In this document: positions 7,450 through 15,524 of the stretch, one piece after another | Layout of the letters: every line of letters starts with the position of its first letter | How positions within the stretch are numbered: the stretch's first letter is position 1 | Source: RGIG9114 sp045592865 | GTDB lineage: Bacteria; Bacillota; Clostridia; Oscillospirales; JAGBHD01 | Assembly: GCA_045592865.1 (NCBI GenBank) | Contig: JAZNVP010000110.1 | Span: forward strand, 1 to 20,565 | Direction: 5' to 3' | DNA: 20,565 nucleotides | The notes under the pieces: generated by a model | What the model was told of the DNA's origin: nothing | Database searches by the model: none | What the model saw: the letters and a program-made list of their open reading frames with translations, nothing else | Made by a program: the position numbers and the translations under genes

Positions 7450-8364
7450 ATGCATTTTAACGACAGAGACTCTATAATCGCACTCACGCCTTTATGGAAG
7501 GGTGAAAGACTTCCCGACGGCAGACCTAAGGTCCCCGACAAATACCTCGACGCGCTTTTCAATATGACGCTCGAAGAGGTCTGGAAGCCGATATTTGTTT
7601 TAGGCTATGAAAATCAGTTCGTTGGCGGCGGCCTCGCTCCCTTAAAGGCTCTTCACGATGACGGCAGAAAACTTGTCGGCCGTGCGGTAACCTGCAACTT
7701 CTGCCCAACAAGGCCCGATCTTCATTCCCTTCAGTTCTCGCGCGGCGCCGAAGACGGCAGACAGGGAAACTATAATCAATGGGTAATAGACTCCCTTACC
7801 GAAAGAGACGTTGTTGTTTGCGATATGTATGATAAAATATATAAGGGGACCTTCCTTGGCGGAAACCTTACCACCGCAATACATAAGCGCACCAAAAACG
7901 GCGGCGCGGTTATCTGGGGCGGTATTCGTGACGTTGAACAGATGAAAACAGTTCCCGACGTTCAGGTTTACTACCGCGGCATTGACCCCACCCCTATTCG
8001 CGAATTTGTTATGAGAGATTGGAACGATATCACAAGCTTCGGCGGAGCAGTCTGTCTTCCCGGTGACGTTGTTTTCGGTGCAGGCGGCGGAGTTCTCTTT
8101 ATTCCCGCACACCTTGTTGCAGACGTTGTTGAGGGTGCGGCAAAAACCCACGTTAAAGACGATTTCGGTTTCGAAATGATCTCAGAGGGCAAATTTACCA
8201 CTGCGCAGATCGACCGAAACACCTGGACCAAAGAAATGCTTGATATGCTCACCGACTGGATCAAAAACGATCCCAGAGGTGAAGAGTATCGAGACCTCGA
8301 TTGGTCCAAGGAATACGATCTTGCGAGAAACGGAGACCCGAACGACACGCAGACCGCACTTTAA
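7450..8364 (+). CDS. RraA-family lyase (HMG/CHA aldolase-like), C-terminally extended
   Basis: This 304-residue protein has the RraA/4-hydroxy-4-methyl-2-oxoglutarate aldolase fold. The signature is seen as GGNLTTAIHKRTKNGGAV followed by IWGGIRD. R160 and D161 match the substrate- and metal-binding Arg-Asp pair of the aldolases. PGDVVFGAGGGVLFIP (204-219) matches the usual GD-x5-DGVVVIP motif, but the acidic residue before the glycines is lost. Typical members have about 160-240 residues; here a C-terminal tail (about 225-304) adds to that. Aldolases of this family split or decarboxylate 2-keto acids, which fits a dehydratase upstream. It is wrongly called a menaquinone methyltransferase or an RNase E inhibitor in many genomes. 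It starts 3 bases after the GH13 stop, with AGAGG upstream. Confidence 0.8.
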   Translation: MHFNDRDSIIALTPLWKGERLPDGRPKVPDKYLDALFNMTLEEVWKPIFVLGYENQFVGGGLAPLKALHDDGRKLVGRAVTCNFCPTRPDLHSLQFSRGAEDGRQGNYNQWVIDSLTERDVVVCDMYDKIYKGTFLGGNLTTAIHKRTKNGGAVIWGGIRDVEQMKTVPDVQVYYRGIDPTPIREFVMRDWNDITSFGGAVCLPGDVVFGAGGGVLFIPAHLVADVVEGAAKTHVKDDFGFEMISEGKFTTAQIDRNTWTKEMLDMLTDWIKNDPRGEEYRDLDWSKEYDLARNGDPNDTQTAL

Positions 8365-8381
8365 TTCAATGGTGATAACAG

Positions 8382-9398
8382 ATGAAAAACACAACCTCAT
8401 ATATTGAAAAACTGTTTGAGGACGGGCTTTTGCATAACGTTGCAATAAGGGTTGGTATTCGTGATAAAATTCTCTTTGAGACCTACCGTTCTGACAAAGA
8501 CTCGGTAAACGAACACACCCTTTTCGATATGGCTTCGGTAACTAAAATTCTCTGCACTACCACTTTAAGCCTTATCGCGCTGGACAGGGGGCTTTTATCC
8601 CTTTCGGATCCAATGGATAGGTTTTTTGACGTTGGCGAAAACGAAATAACGGTAAAAAACTTGCTGACTCACACTATGGGAATTGGTCACAAGCCTTTAA
8701 ATCTCCCGAACGTTAATTACGATAACGCTGCAGAATATATTCTGAGTATTCCGCCCGACGCTTCCGTAGGGCAGGCCGTTCTTTACAGTTGCCCCGGCTT
8801 TATCGTTTTAGGTAAAATTTTAGAAAAGGTTTTTTCTGACCGACTTGACAGACTTTTTAAAAAGCTCGTTACAGATAAATTAGGTATGGAAAGCACCTCT
8901 TTTTTGCCGCTTCGTCGGGAAAACGCCGTTCTCTCTTCACTAAGTGAAGCCGACATAGGCAGGGTTAATGACTACAACTGCCGCTATTTAGGCGGAATTG
9001 CGGGTAACGCAGGTGTGTTTTCCAACGTTCACGACCTTACTCTATTTACAGATATGCTTATAAAAAACGGAAACGGGCTCTTTTCAGAAGAAATCCTCAC
9101 TTTAGCAGCTCAAAACCACACCGAAGGCATGAGTGAGTCCCGAGGTCTTGGGTTTGTTTATTCGGACGAAAAATATGAACGGACGGGAAATCTTTTTCCA
9201 AAAGGCGCCATAGGTCACGGCGGATGGACGGGGCAATCGGTCTTTGCCGACCGAGAAAGCGGACTTTACGCAATTATTCTAACCGATGCTACCCTTTCTA
9301 CCGAGAGAAAATTCGGAAGCGCTAATACCGAAACGGTGCACGAAATAATAAAAAATCTTCACAACTTATTAAAGATTGATCTTGATTCTAAACTATAG
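8382..9398 (+). CDS. Beta-lactamase-fold serine hydrolase (class C/esterase type)
   Basis: This 338-residue enzyme belongs to the class C beta-lactamase/DD-peptidase/esterase family. The catalytic SxxK is S52-V-T-K55 in DMASVTK. The second motif is Y135-S-C in LYSCPGF, where YxN is usual. The third is H279-G-G in GHGGWTG, replacing KTG as is common in esterase and peptidase members. There is no signal peptide or anchor, so a cell-wall or beta-lactam role is unlikely. Within a sugar operon it may remove an acyl or amide substituent from the carbohydrate; this is an inference. The ATG at 8382 is the only workable start, because the ATG at 8369 runs into a stop in another frame. The ribosome-binding site is weak, so expression may rely on coupling to the upstream gene 17 bases away. 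Confidence 0.85.
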   Translation: MKNTTSYIEKLFEDGLLHNVAIRVGIRDKILFETYRSDKDSVNEHTLFDMASVTKILCTTTLSLIALDRGLLSLSDPMDRFFDVGENEITVKNLLTHTMGIGHKPLNLPNVNYDNAAEYILSIPPDASVGQAVLYSCPGFIVLGKILEKVFSDRLDRLFKKLVTDKLGMESTSFLPLRRENAVLSSLSEADIGRVNDYNCRYLGGIAGNAGVFSNVHDLTLFTDMLIKNGNGLFSEEILTLAAQNHTEGMSESRGLGFVYSDEKYERTGNLFPKGAIGHGGWTGQSVFADRESGLYAIILTDATLSTERKFGSANTETVHEIIKNLHNLLKIDLDSKL

Positions 9399-9408
9399 GA
9401 GGCTTATT

Positions 9409-10764
9409 ATGTTAAAAACGTCTATGTCCGCAGAAGAAATACGCAAACTCTATATGAGTCTTTACGATAAGCACAAAGAGGAAATTGACATAAGGGTTAA
9501 AGACGGTATTGAAAAATACCGAAAAGGCGGCGGTAAAATCCGTCTTACCGATAAAAACGGCAAACCTGTTAAAAATCAAACGGTCAGACTTAATCAGGTC
9601 TCTCACGATTTTAAATACGGTGCTAATATTTTTATGCTGGACGAACTCGGTAACGAAGAACTAAACAGAAAATACCGAAATCAGTTTAAAGAATACTTTA
9701 ATGCGGCAACCGTTCCTTTCTATTGGAATACCCTGGAGCCTCAGGAGAACAGGCCCCGATATGATAAAAACAGTGAGAAGATATACCGCCGTCCTGCACC
9801 TGAACTCTGTATGGAATACTGCGAAGAAAACGGAATTTCTCCTAAACTTCACTGCTTGGTTTATGAATCATTCACACCCGAATGGCTCCACGGCCTTCCT
9901 CTCCGGAAGGTCAAGGAGAAATACGAAAAGCGTTTTAAGGAGATAGCCGACAGGTTTTCGGGCAGGATGTTTGAGTTCGAGGTTATAAACGAACTTCTAC
10001 AAGAAAAAGGCTGGAAGAATAAGTCTGTTTTAAGCGAACAAAAAGACATTATAGAATGGTCTTTCAGGACGGCAAGAAAATACTTCCCCGACGAAACTTT
10101 GGTTATAAACGAGGGCAACCCCATAATTTCTCTTGCTGATGAAGATTACAGAAGCCCTTTATATATGATGATCGACGCCGCACTTTTAAAGGGGGCGCCT
10201 ATAGACAAGATCGGCCTTCAGCATCATCTTTTCACGGGTGCACTTTGCTCCACTAACGAGGAATATGATGCCGCAATTAAAGAAGGCACGGAACTTTTTG
10301 ATCCCATAAAACACCTGAAAGGGCTCGACATTATAGCAGAGCTCGGCCTCCCCCTCGAAATAACCGAGGTTACTGTTCCTACCTTTGACGATACCGAAGA
10401 GGCAGAACAGCTCCAGGCAGATATTTTAAAGCTCTGGTATTCCATCTGGTTTTCTCACCCTGCAGTTGACACCATCGTTTATTGGAATACGGTTGAAGGG
10501 TATGCATATGAGATACCCGGTTGGAATGAAAACCACTGCCGCGGCGGCATTTGGCACAAGGATCTCACCCCAAAGAAATCTGCACTTATGATAAAGCATC
10601 TGTTCCTAGAAGAATGGCACACCGACCTTACTCTTACGACCGATGAAAACGGGGAAATAGATTTCCGCGGCTTCTTCGGAGATTACCTTCTCACAGCAGG
10701 AGAAAAAAAGTTTTCTCTCGGTTTGCACAAAGGAGAAGAAAACTCTTTCGGAATAACTCTTTAA
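9409..10764 (+). CDS. Divergent GH10 (xylanase-like) glycoside hydrolase, cytosolic
   Basis: This protein has 451 residues from the ATG at 9409. TAGGAGG (9396-9402) lies just upstream and shares bases with the previous stop codon. A small N-terminal beta domain (about 43-70, IRLTDKNGKPVKNQTVRLNQ) precedes the TIM barrel. GH10 landmarks are the acid/base E195 (FEVINE), QHH at 271-273 (IGLQHH), the nucleophile E320 (LEITE), and a late YWNTVEGYAYEIPGW. The usual EN-x-x-K and HTLVWH glycone-binding motifs are altered: AATVPFYW (about 99-106) and LHCLVYE (147-153). It has no signal peptide or carbohydrate-binding module. It is therefore a GH10-fold retaining beta-glycosidase that probably acts on small imported substrates and may not be a xylanase. 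Confidence in the fold is high; confidence in the substrate is low. Confidence 0.83.
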   Translation: MLKTSMSAEEIRKLYMSLYDKHKEEIDIRVKDGIEKYRKGGGKIRLTDKNGKPVKNQTVRLNQVSHDFKYGANIFMLDELGNEELNRKYRNQFKEYFNAATVPFYWNTLEPQENRPRYDKNSEKIYRRPAPELCMEYCEENGISPKLHCLVYESFTPEWLHGLPLRKVKEKYEKRFKEIADRFSGRMFEFEVINELLQEKGWKNKSVLSEQKDIIEWSFRTARKYFPDETLVINEGNPIISLADEDYRSPLYMMIDAALLKGAPIDKIGLQHHLFTGALCSTNEEYDAAIKEGTELFDPIKHLKGLDIIAELGLPLEITEVTVPTFDDTEEAEQLQADILKLWYSIWFSHPAVDTIVYWNTVEGYAYEIPGWNENHCRGGIWHKDLTPKKSALMIKHLFLEEWHTDLTLTTDENGEIDFRGFFGDYLLTAGEKKFSLGLHKGEENSFGITL

Positions 10765-10775
10765 GGAGGATATAT

Positions 10776-11501
10776 ATGAAAACTGCTCTTATAACCGGTT
10801 CCTCGCGCGGTATCGGAAGGGCTCTTGCTCTAAGACTTGCCGAGGACGGATTTAAGGTTATTATTCACGCCTCTGCCGAAAGCGCTGCGGCAAATGAGGT
10901 TAAAAAACTAATCGACGAAAAGGGCGGCAAGGCAGAAATTTTCACCTGTGACCTTACCGATATCAACGAAACACAAAAACTCCCCGAAAAGACAGGACCC
11001 GTTGACGTTTTGGTTCTGAACGCATCGGTGCAATACCGCAACCCTTGGAATAGGATCACAACCGAGGAATGCTATAATCAGCTCAACTGCAACTTTGTTT
11101 CCTCGCTGATTTTAATTCAGGGGTATGCCGAGGATATGATAAAAAAGGGTTGGGGCAGGATAATAACGATAGGCTCGGTTCAGGAAGCAAAGCCGCACCC
11201 CGATATGCTTGTTTATTCCGCCACCAAAGCGGCGGGAACCAATATGGCAAGATCGCTTTCGCTTCAGTTTGCTCCTTTCGGAATTACCGTTAACAACGTT
11301 GCTCCCGGCGTTATAAACACCGACCGCAACAAAGAGGCGCTTTCCGATCCCGAATATGCAAAAAAGGTTACCGCTTCTATCCCCGCAGGTTTTTACGGTG
11401 AACCCGAGGACTGCGCAGGTCTTGTTTCTCTTCTCTGCTCTGACGGCGGCAGATATATAACGGGACAAAACATTTTTATCGACGGCGGAAAAGGTCTGTA
11501 A
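10776..11501 (+). CDS. Short-chain dehydrogenase/reductase (FabG-like)
   Basis: This 241-residue classical SDR with a Rossmann fold binds NAD(P). The cofactor glycine motif is TGSSRGIG (8-15), D59 lies in CDLTD, and LNAS (81-84) replaces the usual NNAG. The catalytic set is N106, S134, Y147 and K151 (YSATK). VNNVAPGVINT (172-182) and the C-terminal GQNIFIDGG are standard. Although similar to FabG, its position at the end of a sugar-acid operon suggests oxidation or reduction of a sugar or 2-keto-3-deoxy acid, as SDR enzymes do in non-phosphorylative deoxy-sugar pathways. AAGGAGGA spaced before the ATG gives a strong ribosome-binding site. It is the last gene before the operon terminator. Confidence 0.88.
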   Translation: MKTALITGSSRGIGRALALRLAEDGFKVIIHASAESAAANEVKKLIDEKGGKAEIFTCDLTDINETQKLPEKTGPVDVLVLNASVQYRNPWNRITTEECYNQLNCNFVSSLILIQGYAEDMIKKGWGRIITIGSVQEAKPHPDMLVYSATKAAGTNMARSLSLQFAPFGITVNNVAPGVINTDRNKEALSDPEYAKKVTASIPAGFYGEPEDCAGLVSLLCSDGGRYITGQNIFIDGGKGL

Positions 11502-11506
11502 CAACA

Positions 11507-11538
11507 AAAACGGCTGTGTCCAAAAACACAGCCGTTTT
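11507..11538. terminator. Terminator of the carbohydrate operon (bidirectional)
   Basis: A perfect 13-bp stem (11507-11519 with 11526-11538) with a 6-base loop contains CGGCTGTGT/ACACAGCCG and ends in T4 on the plus strand. It lies 5 bases after the SDR stop. Read from the minus strand the tail is also T-rich, so it can back up the tuf terminator. Confidence 0.9.
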
Positions 11539-11552
11539 ATTAATGCGGATAA

Positions 11553-11582
11553 AAAACAGGTGAGCATAAGCTCACCTGTTTT
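11553..11582 (-). terminator. Intrinsic terminator of tuf and the str operon
   Basis: A perfect 13-bp stem (11553-11565 with 11570-11582) carries ACAGGTGAGC/GCTCACCTGT and a 4-base ATAA loop. On the minus strand the hairpin is followed by a run of T (complement of A at 11551-11556). It starts 13 bases after the tuf stop and faces the sugar-operon terminator. Confidence 0.92.
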
Positions 11583-11595
11583 AATTTTACTAAGA

Positions 11596-12795
11596 TTAGT
11601 TAATCTTTGTAACAACGCCGGAACCTACAGTTCTGCCGCCCTCACGGATAGCAAAACGGAGACCTTCTTCGATAGCGATAGGAGTGATGAGCTCAACAGA
11701 CATCTCTACGTTATCGCCAGGCATACACATTTCTGTGCCTTCGGGAAGGGAGATTACACCGGTAACGTCAGTAGTTCTGAAATAGAACTGAGGACGATAG
11801 TTGTTGAAGAAAGGAGTGTGACGTCCGCCTTCTTCTTTCTTAAGGATGTAAACCTGTCCGGAGAATTTGGTGTGGGGGTTGATAGAGCCGGGCTTACAAA
11901 GAACCTGTCCACGCTCTACTTCGTCTCTCTGAGTTCCACGGAGAAGCGCACCGATGTTATCGCCTGCTTCTGCATAGTCGAGGATCTTTCTGAACATTTC
12001 CATGCTGGTAACAACGGTCTTCTTTCTCTCGTCGGTAAGACCGATGATCTCAACTTCTTCACCTGCTTTAAGCTGTCCACGCTCAACACGTCCGGTAACA
12101 ACGGTTCCACGTCCGGAGATGGTCATAACGTCCTCAACGGGCATAAGGAATGCGAGGTCTGCCTTACGGTCAGGGGTAGGAATGTAGCTGTCAACAGCAT
12201 CCATAAGTTCCTGAATAGGAGCATAGGTAGGATCAGAAGGATCGTTGTTAGCGCACTCAAGAGCCTTAAGAGCAGAACCTTTGATGATAGGAGTATCATC
12301 GCCGGGGAACTCATACTTGTCAAGAGTCTCACGGATTTCCATCTCAACGAGGTCGAGAAGTTCAGGATCGTCAACCTGGTCAACCTTGTTCATGAATACT
12401 ACGATGTAAGGAACGCCAACCTGACGAGCAAGAAGGAGATGCTCCTTGGTCTGAGCCATAGGTCCATCAGTAGAAGCTATAACGAGGATAGCTCCGTCCA
12501 TCTGTGCAGCACCGGTGATCATGTTCTTAACGTAGTCAGCGTGTCCGGGGCAGTCAACGTGAGCATAGTGACGGTTGTCAGTCTCATACTCAACGTGAGC
12601 GGTGTTGATTGTGATTCCACGCTCTCTCTCCTCGGGAGCCTTGTCGATGTTTGCATAGTCTTCAAACTGAGCATATCCCTTAAGTGAAAGATACTTAGTG
12701 ATAGCTGCTGTAAGAGTGGTCTTACCATGGTCAACGTGACCGATGGTTCCGATATTTACGTGGGGCTTGCTTCTTTCAAATTTTGCCTTTGCCAT
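11596..12795 (-). CDS. tuf: Translation elongation factor EF-Tu
   Basis: This 399-residue cytosolic GTPase delivers aminoacyl-tRNA to the ribosome. The G1 loop GHVDHGKT (19-26), switch II DCPGH (81-85) with the catalytic H85, and the G4 motif NKVD (136-139) are intact. Domains 2 and 3 follow in normal order and the length is standard. GAGGAGG lies before the ATG. It is the last gene of the str operon, 69 bases after fusA, and a promoter candidate in that gap could boost its output. A perfect terminator follows the stop. No S10-operon gene follows on this side, unlike in many Firmicutes. Confidence 0.99.
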   Translation of the reverse strand: MAKAKFERSKPHVNIGTIGHVDHGKTTLTAAITKYLSLKGYAQFEDYANIDKAPEERERGITINTAHVEYETDNRHYAHVDCPGHADYVKNMITGAAQMDGAILVIASTDGPMAQTKEHLLLARQVGVPYIVVFMNKVDQVDDPELLDLVEMEIRETLDKYEFPGDDTPIIKGSALKALECANNDPSDPTYAPIQELMDAVDSYIPTPDRKADLAFLMPVEDVMTISGRGTVVTGRVERGQLKAGEEVEIIGLTDERKKTVVTSMEMFRKILDYAEAGDNIGALLRGTQRDEVERGQVLCKPGSINPHTKFSGQVYILKKEEGGRHTPFFNNYRPQFYFRTTDVTGVISLPEGTEMCMPGDNVEMSVELITPIAIEEGLRFAIREGGRTVGSGVVTKIN

Positions 12796-12829
12796 TAGTA
12801 TTTCCTCCTCAATATAATATCTTAATTAA

Positions 12830-12857
12830 ATTTTAACAGAAATTATAAAAATTTCAA
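12830..12857 (-). promoter_or_regulatory. Candidate tuf-proximal promoter
   Basis: In the fusA-tuf gap, the minus strand carries TTGAAA (12857-12852), a 16-bp spacer and TAAAAT (12835-12830). TGT precedes the -10, making it extended (TGnTAAAAT). Transcription would start near 12823, about 28 bases before the tuf ATG. The gap is very AT-rich, so chance matches are likelier here. An extra promoter for tuf fits the known excess of EF-Tu over EF-G. Confidence 0.5.
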
Positions 12858-12864
12858 GTCTTTT

Positions 12865-14949
12865 TTATGCGTTTGCTTTATTTCTTTCGCTCATGATCTT
12901 ATCAGCGATAGATTTCGGAACCTCAACATAGTGGCTGGGCTCCATAGAATACTGGCCACGGCCCTGTGTTTTGGAACGAAGGTCGGTTGCATATCCGAAC
13001 ATCTCGGAAAGCGGAACGAAGCAGTTGATCTGCTCGATACCGTTTCTTGCTTCCATACCCTGAATCTGTCCTCTGCGGGAGTTGAGGTCGCCGATAACGT
13101 CGCCCATATACTCCTCAGGAACAACGACTGTAACCTTCATGATAGGCTCAAGGATTACAGGATCAGCCTTCTTCATAGCCTCTTTGAATGCCATAGATGC
13201 GGCAATCTTAAACGCCATTTCAGAAGAGTCAACTTCGTGGTAAGATCCGTCGTAAAGTTCAACCTTAACGTCAACAACTGTGTATCCTGCGAGAACACCT
13301 GCGTTCATAGCGCCCTGGATACCTGCGTCAACTGCAGGAATATACTCCTTCGGAATTGCACCGCCGACAACGGAGTTGATAAATTCATATCCTTTTCCGC
13401 TCTCATTAGGCTCAACCTTGATCTTAACGTGACCATACTGACCTTTACCACCGGACTGACGTGCGTATTTGTGGTCAACGTCGGTATTTCTGCGGATCGT
13501 CTCTTTATAAGCAACCTGAGGTTTACCAACGTTTGCTTCAACCTTAAATTCACGGAGAAGTCTGTCAACGATGATTTCGAGGTGAAGTTCACCCATTCCG
13601 GCGATAATTGTCTGACCGGTTTCTTCATCGGTATAGGTTCTGAAGGTAGGATCTTCTTCAGCAAGTTTTGCTAAAGCAATACCCATCTTCTCCTGTCCTG
13701 CCTTTGTTTTAGGCTCAATTGCAACCTTGATAACGGGCTCCGGGAACTCCATAGACTCGAGAATTACGGGATGCTTTTCGTCGCAAAGCGTATCTCCGGT
13801 CGTGGTGTTCTTAAGGCCTACTGCGGCTGCGATATCTCCCGAATAGCAAACCTCGAGATCTTTTCTGTGGTTTGCGTGCATCTGGAGAATTCTTCCGAGT
13901 CTCTCGTCTTTATCCTTGCAAGAGTTGTAAACAGTTGTTCCTGCCTCAACCTTACCGGAGTAAACTCTGAAGAAGCAGAGCTTTCCAACGAAAGGATCGG
14001 TTGCGATCTTGAATGCAAGTGCTGCGAAAGGCTGATCGTCGCCCGAAGGTCTCTCTTCTTCAGCACCTGTGTCAGGGTTAACACCCTTAATAGCTTCAAC
14101 ATCTACGGGAGCGGGCATATAATCGATGATAGCATCGAGAAGTTTCTGAACGCCCTTATTCTTATAGGATGTTCCGCAAACTACGGGAACCATTCTGTTA
14201 TCGATGGTAGCCGCTCTGATGCAGGTCTTTATCTCATCAATTGTGAGCTCTTCGCCCTCAAGATATTTCATCATAAGTTCATCGTCATTCTCTGCAACAG
14301 CCTCTAAAAGCTCGCCTCTGTATTTAGCAGCGAGTTCAGCCATATCAGCAGGAATTTCTTCAACTCTGATGTCCTTGCCGAGATCATCGTAATATACATA
14401 CGCCTGCATCTCAACGAGGTCAATGATACCCTTGAAGGTATCCTCGCTTCCTATAGGAAGCTGTATCGGAACGGCATTACATTTAAGACGGCTTCTCATC
14501 ATATCGAGAACGTTGTAGAAGTCGGCTCCCATAATATCCATTTTGTTAATGTAAGCCATTCTCGGAACACGGTATTTGTCAGCCTGATGCCAAACGGTCT
14601 CAGACTGGGGCTCAACGCCGCCCTTAGCGCATAAAACTGTTACCGATCCGTCGAGAACTCTGAGCGAACGCTCAACCTCAACGGTAAAGTCAACGTGTCC
14701 GGGGGTGTCGATAATATTGATTCTGTGCTCTTTCCAGTATGCAGTGGTAGCAGCGGAGGTAATTGTGATACCTCTCTCCTGCTCCTGCTCCATCCAGTCC
14801 ATCGTAGCAGTTCCGTCGTGGGTCTCACCGATCTTATGGTTGATACCGGTGTAGTAAAGAATACGCTCAGTTGTCGTAGTCTTACCAGCGTCGATGTGAG
14901 CCATTATACCAATATTACGCGTTTTTTCGAGTGATACGTCTCTTGGCAT
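12865..14949 (-). CDS. fusA: Translation elongation factor EF-G
   Basis: This 694-residue translocase GTPase has the standard length and starts MPRDVSLEKTRNIG. The G1 motif AHIDAGKT (17-24), DTPGH (81-85) and NKMD (135-138) are intact. Domain IV is recognisable by ARQSGGKGQYGHV and the tail by GYATDLRSKTQGRG. These features fit canonical FusA rather than a tetracycline-protection protein or RF3. The start ATG has AAGGAG upstream. It lies 42 bases after rpsG within the str operon. Confidence 0.98.
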   Translation of the reverse strand: MPRDVSLEKTRNIGIMAHIDAGKTTTTERILYYTGINHKIGETHDGTATMDWMEQEQERGITITSAATTAYWKEHRINIIDTPGHVDFTVEVERSLRVLDGSVTVLCAKGGVEPQSETVWHQADKYRVPRMAYINKMDIMGADFYNVLDMMRSRLKCNAVPIQLPIGSEDTFKGIIDLVEMQAYVYYDDLGKDIRVEEIPADMAELAAKYRGELLEAVAENDDELMMKYLEGEELTIDEIKTCIRAATIDNRMVPVVCGTSYKNKGVQKLLDAIIDYMPAPVDVEAIKGVNPDTGAEEERPSGDDQPFAALAFKIATDPFVGKLCFFRVYSGKVEAGTTVYNSCKDKDERLGRILQMHANHRKDLEVCYSGDIAAAVGLKNTTTGDTLCDEKHPVILESMEFPEPVIKVAIEPKTKAGQEKMGIALAKLAEEDPTFRTYTDEETGQTIIAGMGELHLEIIVDRLLREFKVEANVGKPQVAYKETIRRNTDVDHKYARQSGGKGQYGHVKIKVEPNESGKGYEFINSVVGGAIPKEYIPAVDAGIQGAMNAGVLAGYTVVDVKVELYDGSYHEVDSSEMAFKIAASMAFKEAMKKADPVILEPIMKVTVVVPEEYMGDVIGDLNSRRGQIQGMEARNGIEQINCFVPLSEMFGYATDLRSKTQGRGQYSMEPSHYVEVPKSIADKIMSERNKANA

Positions 14950-14991
14950 TTTGTTCTCCTTATAAAATAGATTAAATGCAGCAGTATTCTA

Positions 14992-15462
14992 CTACCATCT
15001 GTAGTGAGAAAATGCTTTGTTAGCTTCAGCCATCTTATGGGTCTCTTCGCGTTTCTTGAACGCGCCGCCCAATCCGTTAACTGCGTCTAAAATTTCTCCT
15101 GCAAGTCTTTCCTTCATTGTTTTTTCGGAACGATTGCGGGAATAGGTTGTTATCCATCTGAGTCCGAGAGTTTCCTTTCTTGCAGGACGAACTTCGATCG
15201 GAACCTGATAGGTAGCACCGCCTACACGGCGAGCCTTAACCTCGAGTAAAGGCATAACGTTTTCCATTGCCTTCTCGAAAACTTCAATAGGATCGTCTCC
15301 GGTCTTTTCTTTAACAATATCGAATGCACCGTAAACGATTTTCTGTGCGACGCCTCTTTTGCCGTCGTACATTACGTTGTTAATCAAGCGTGTAACCAAT
15401 TTGGAATTGTATACCGGATCCGGCAATACATCACGCTTAGCGACATTCCCTCTTCTAGGCAC
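14992..15462 (-). CDS. rpsG: 30S ribosomal protein S7
   Basis: This 156-residue primary 16S rRNA-binding protein organises the 30S head. The sequence starts PRRGNVAKRDVLPDPVY after the initiator and contains NVMPLLEVKARRVGGATYQVP and the RWITTYSR region typical of S7. The start is GTG at 15462, not the in-frame ATG at 15480. The Shine-Dalgarno AAGGAGG (15477-15471) lies between them, 8 bases before the GTG, and the shorter protein matches the family length and N-terminus. It lies 121 bases after rpsL, with a structured spacer. In E. coli S7 represses its own operon through the rpsL-rpsG spacer; whether that applies here is unproven. Confidence 0.97.
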   Translation of the reverse strand: MPRRGNVAKRDVLPDPVYNSKLVTRLINNVMYDGKRGVAQKIVYGAFDIVKEKTGDDPIEVFEKAMENVMPLLEVKARRVGGATYQVPIEVRPARKETLGLRWITTYSRNRSEKTMKERLAGEILDAVNGLGGAFKKREETHKMAEANKAFSHYRW

Positions 15463-15470
15463 TTCGCTTC

Positions 15471-15477
15471 CCTCCTT
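15471..15477 (-). promoter_or_regulatory. Ribosome-binding site fixing the rpsG GTG start
   Basis: AAGGAGG on the minus strand is separated by 8 bases from GTG at 15462. The ATG at 15480 lies just upstream of this site and has no Shine-Dalgarno of its own, so it is not the start. Confidence 0.9.
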
Positions 15478-15524
15478 CATAATTATGATATCTTAGGTAC
15501 TCGAAAGCTCAAAACTTCCGTTTG

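Noticed and set aside
9376..9408. Longer GH10 protein starting at TTG 9376 inside the serine hydrolase gene
   Set aside because: TAGGAGG places initiation at ATG 9409, and the extra 11 residues have no family counterpart.
11560..12687. 375-codon open frame antisense to tuf
   Set aside because: It lies entirely opposite a clear EF-Tu gene, has low-complexity composition from codon bias and no ribosome-binding site. It is a shadow frame.
12931..13674. 247-codon plus-strand frame antisense to fusA
   Set aside because: It is a shadow of the EF-G gene, with no start signal or recognisable domain.
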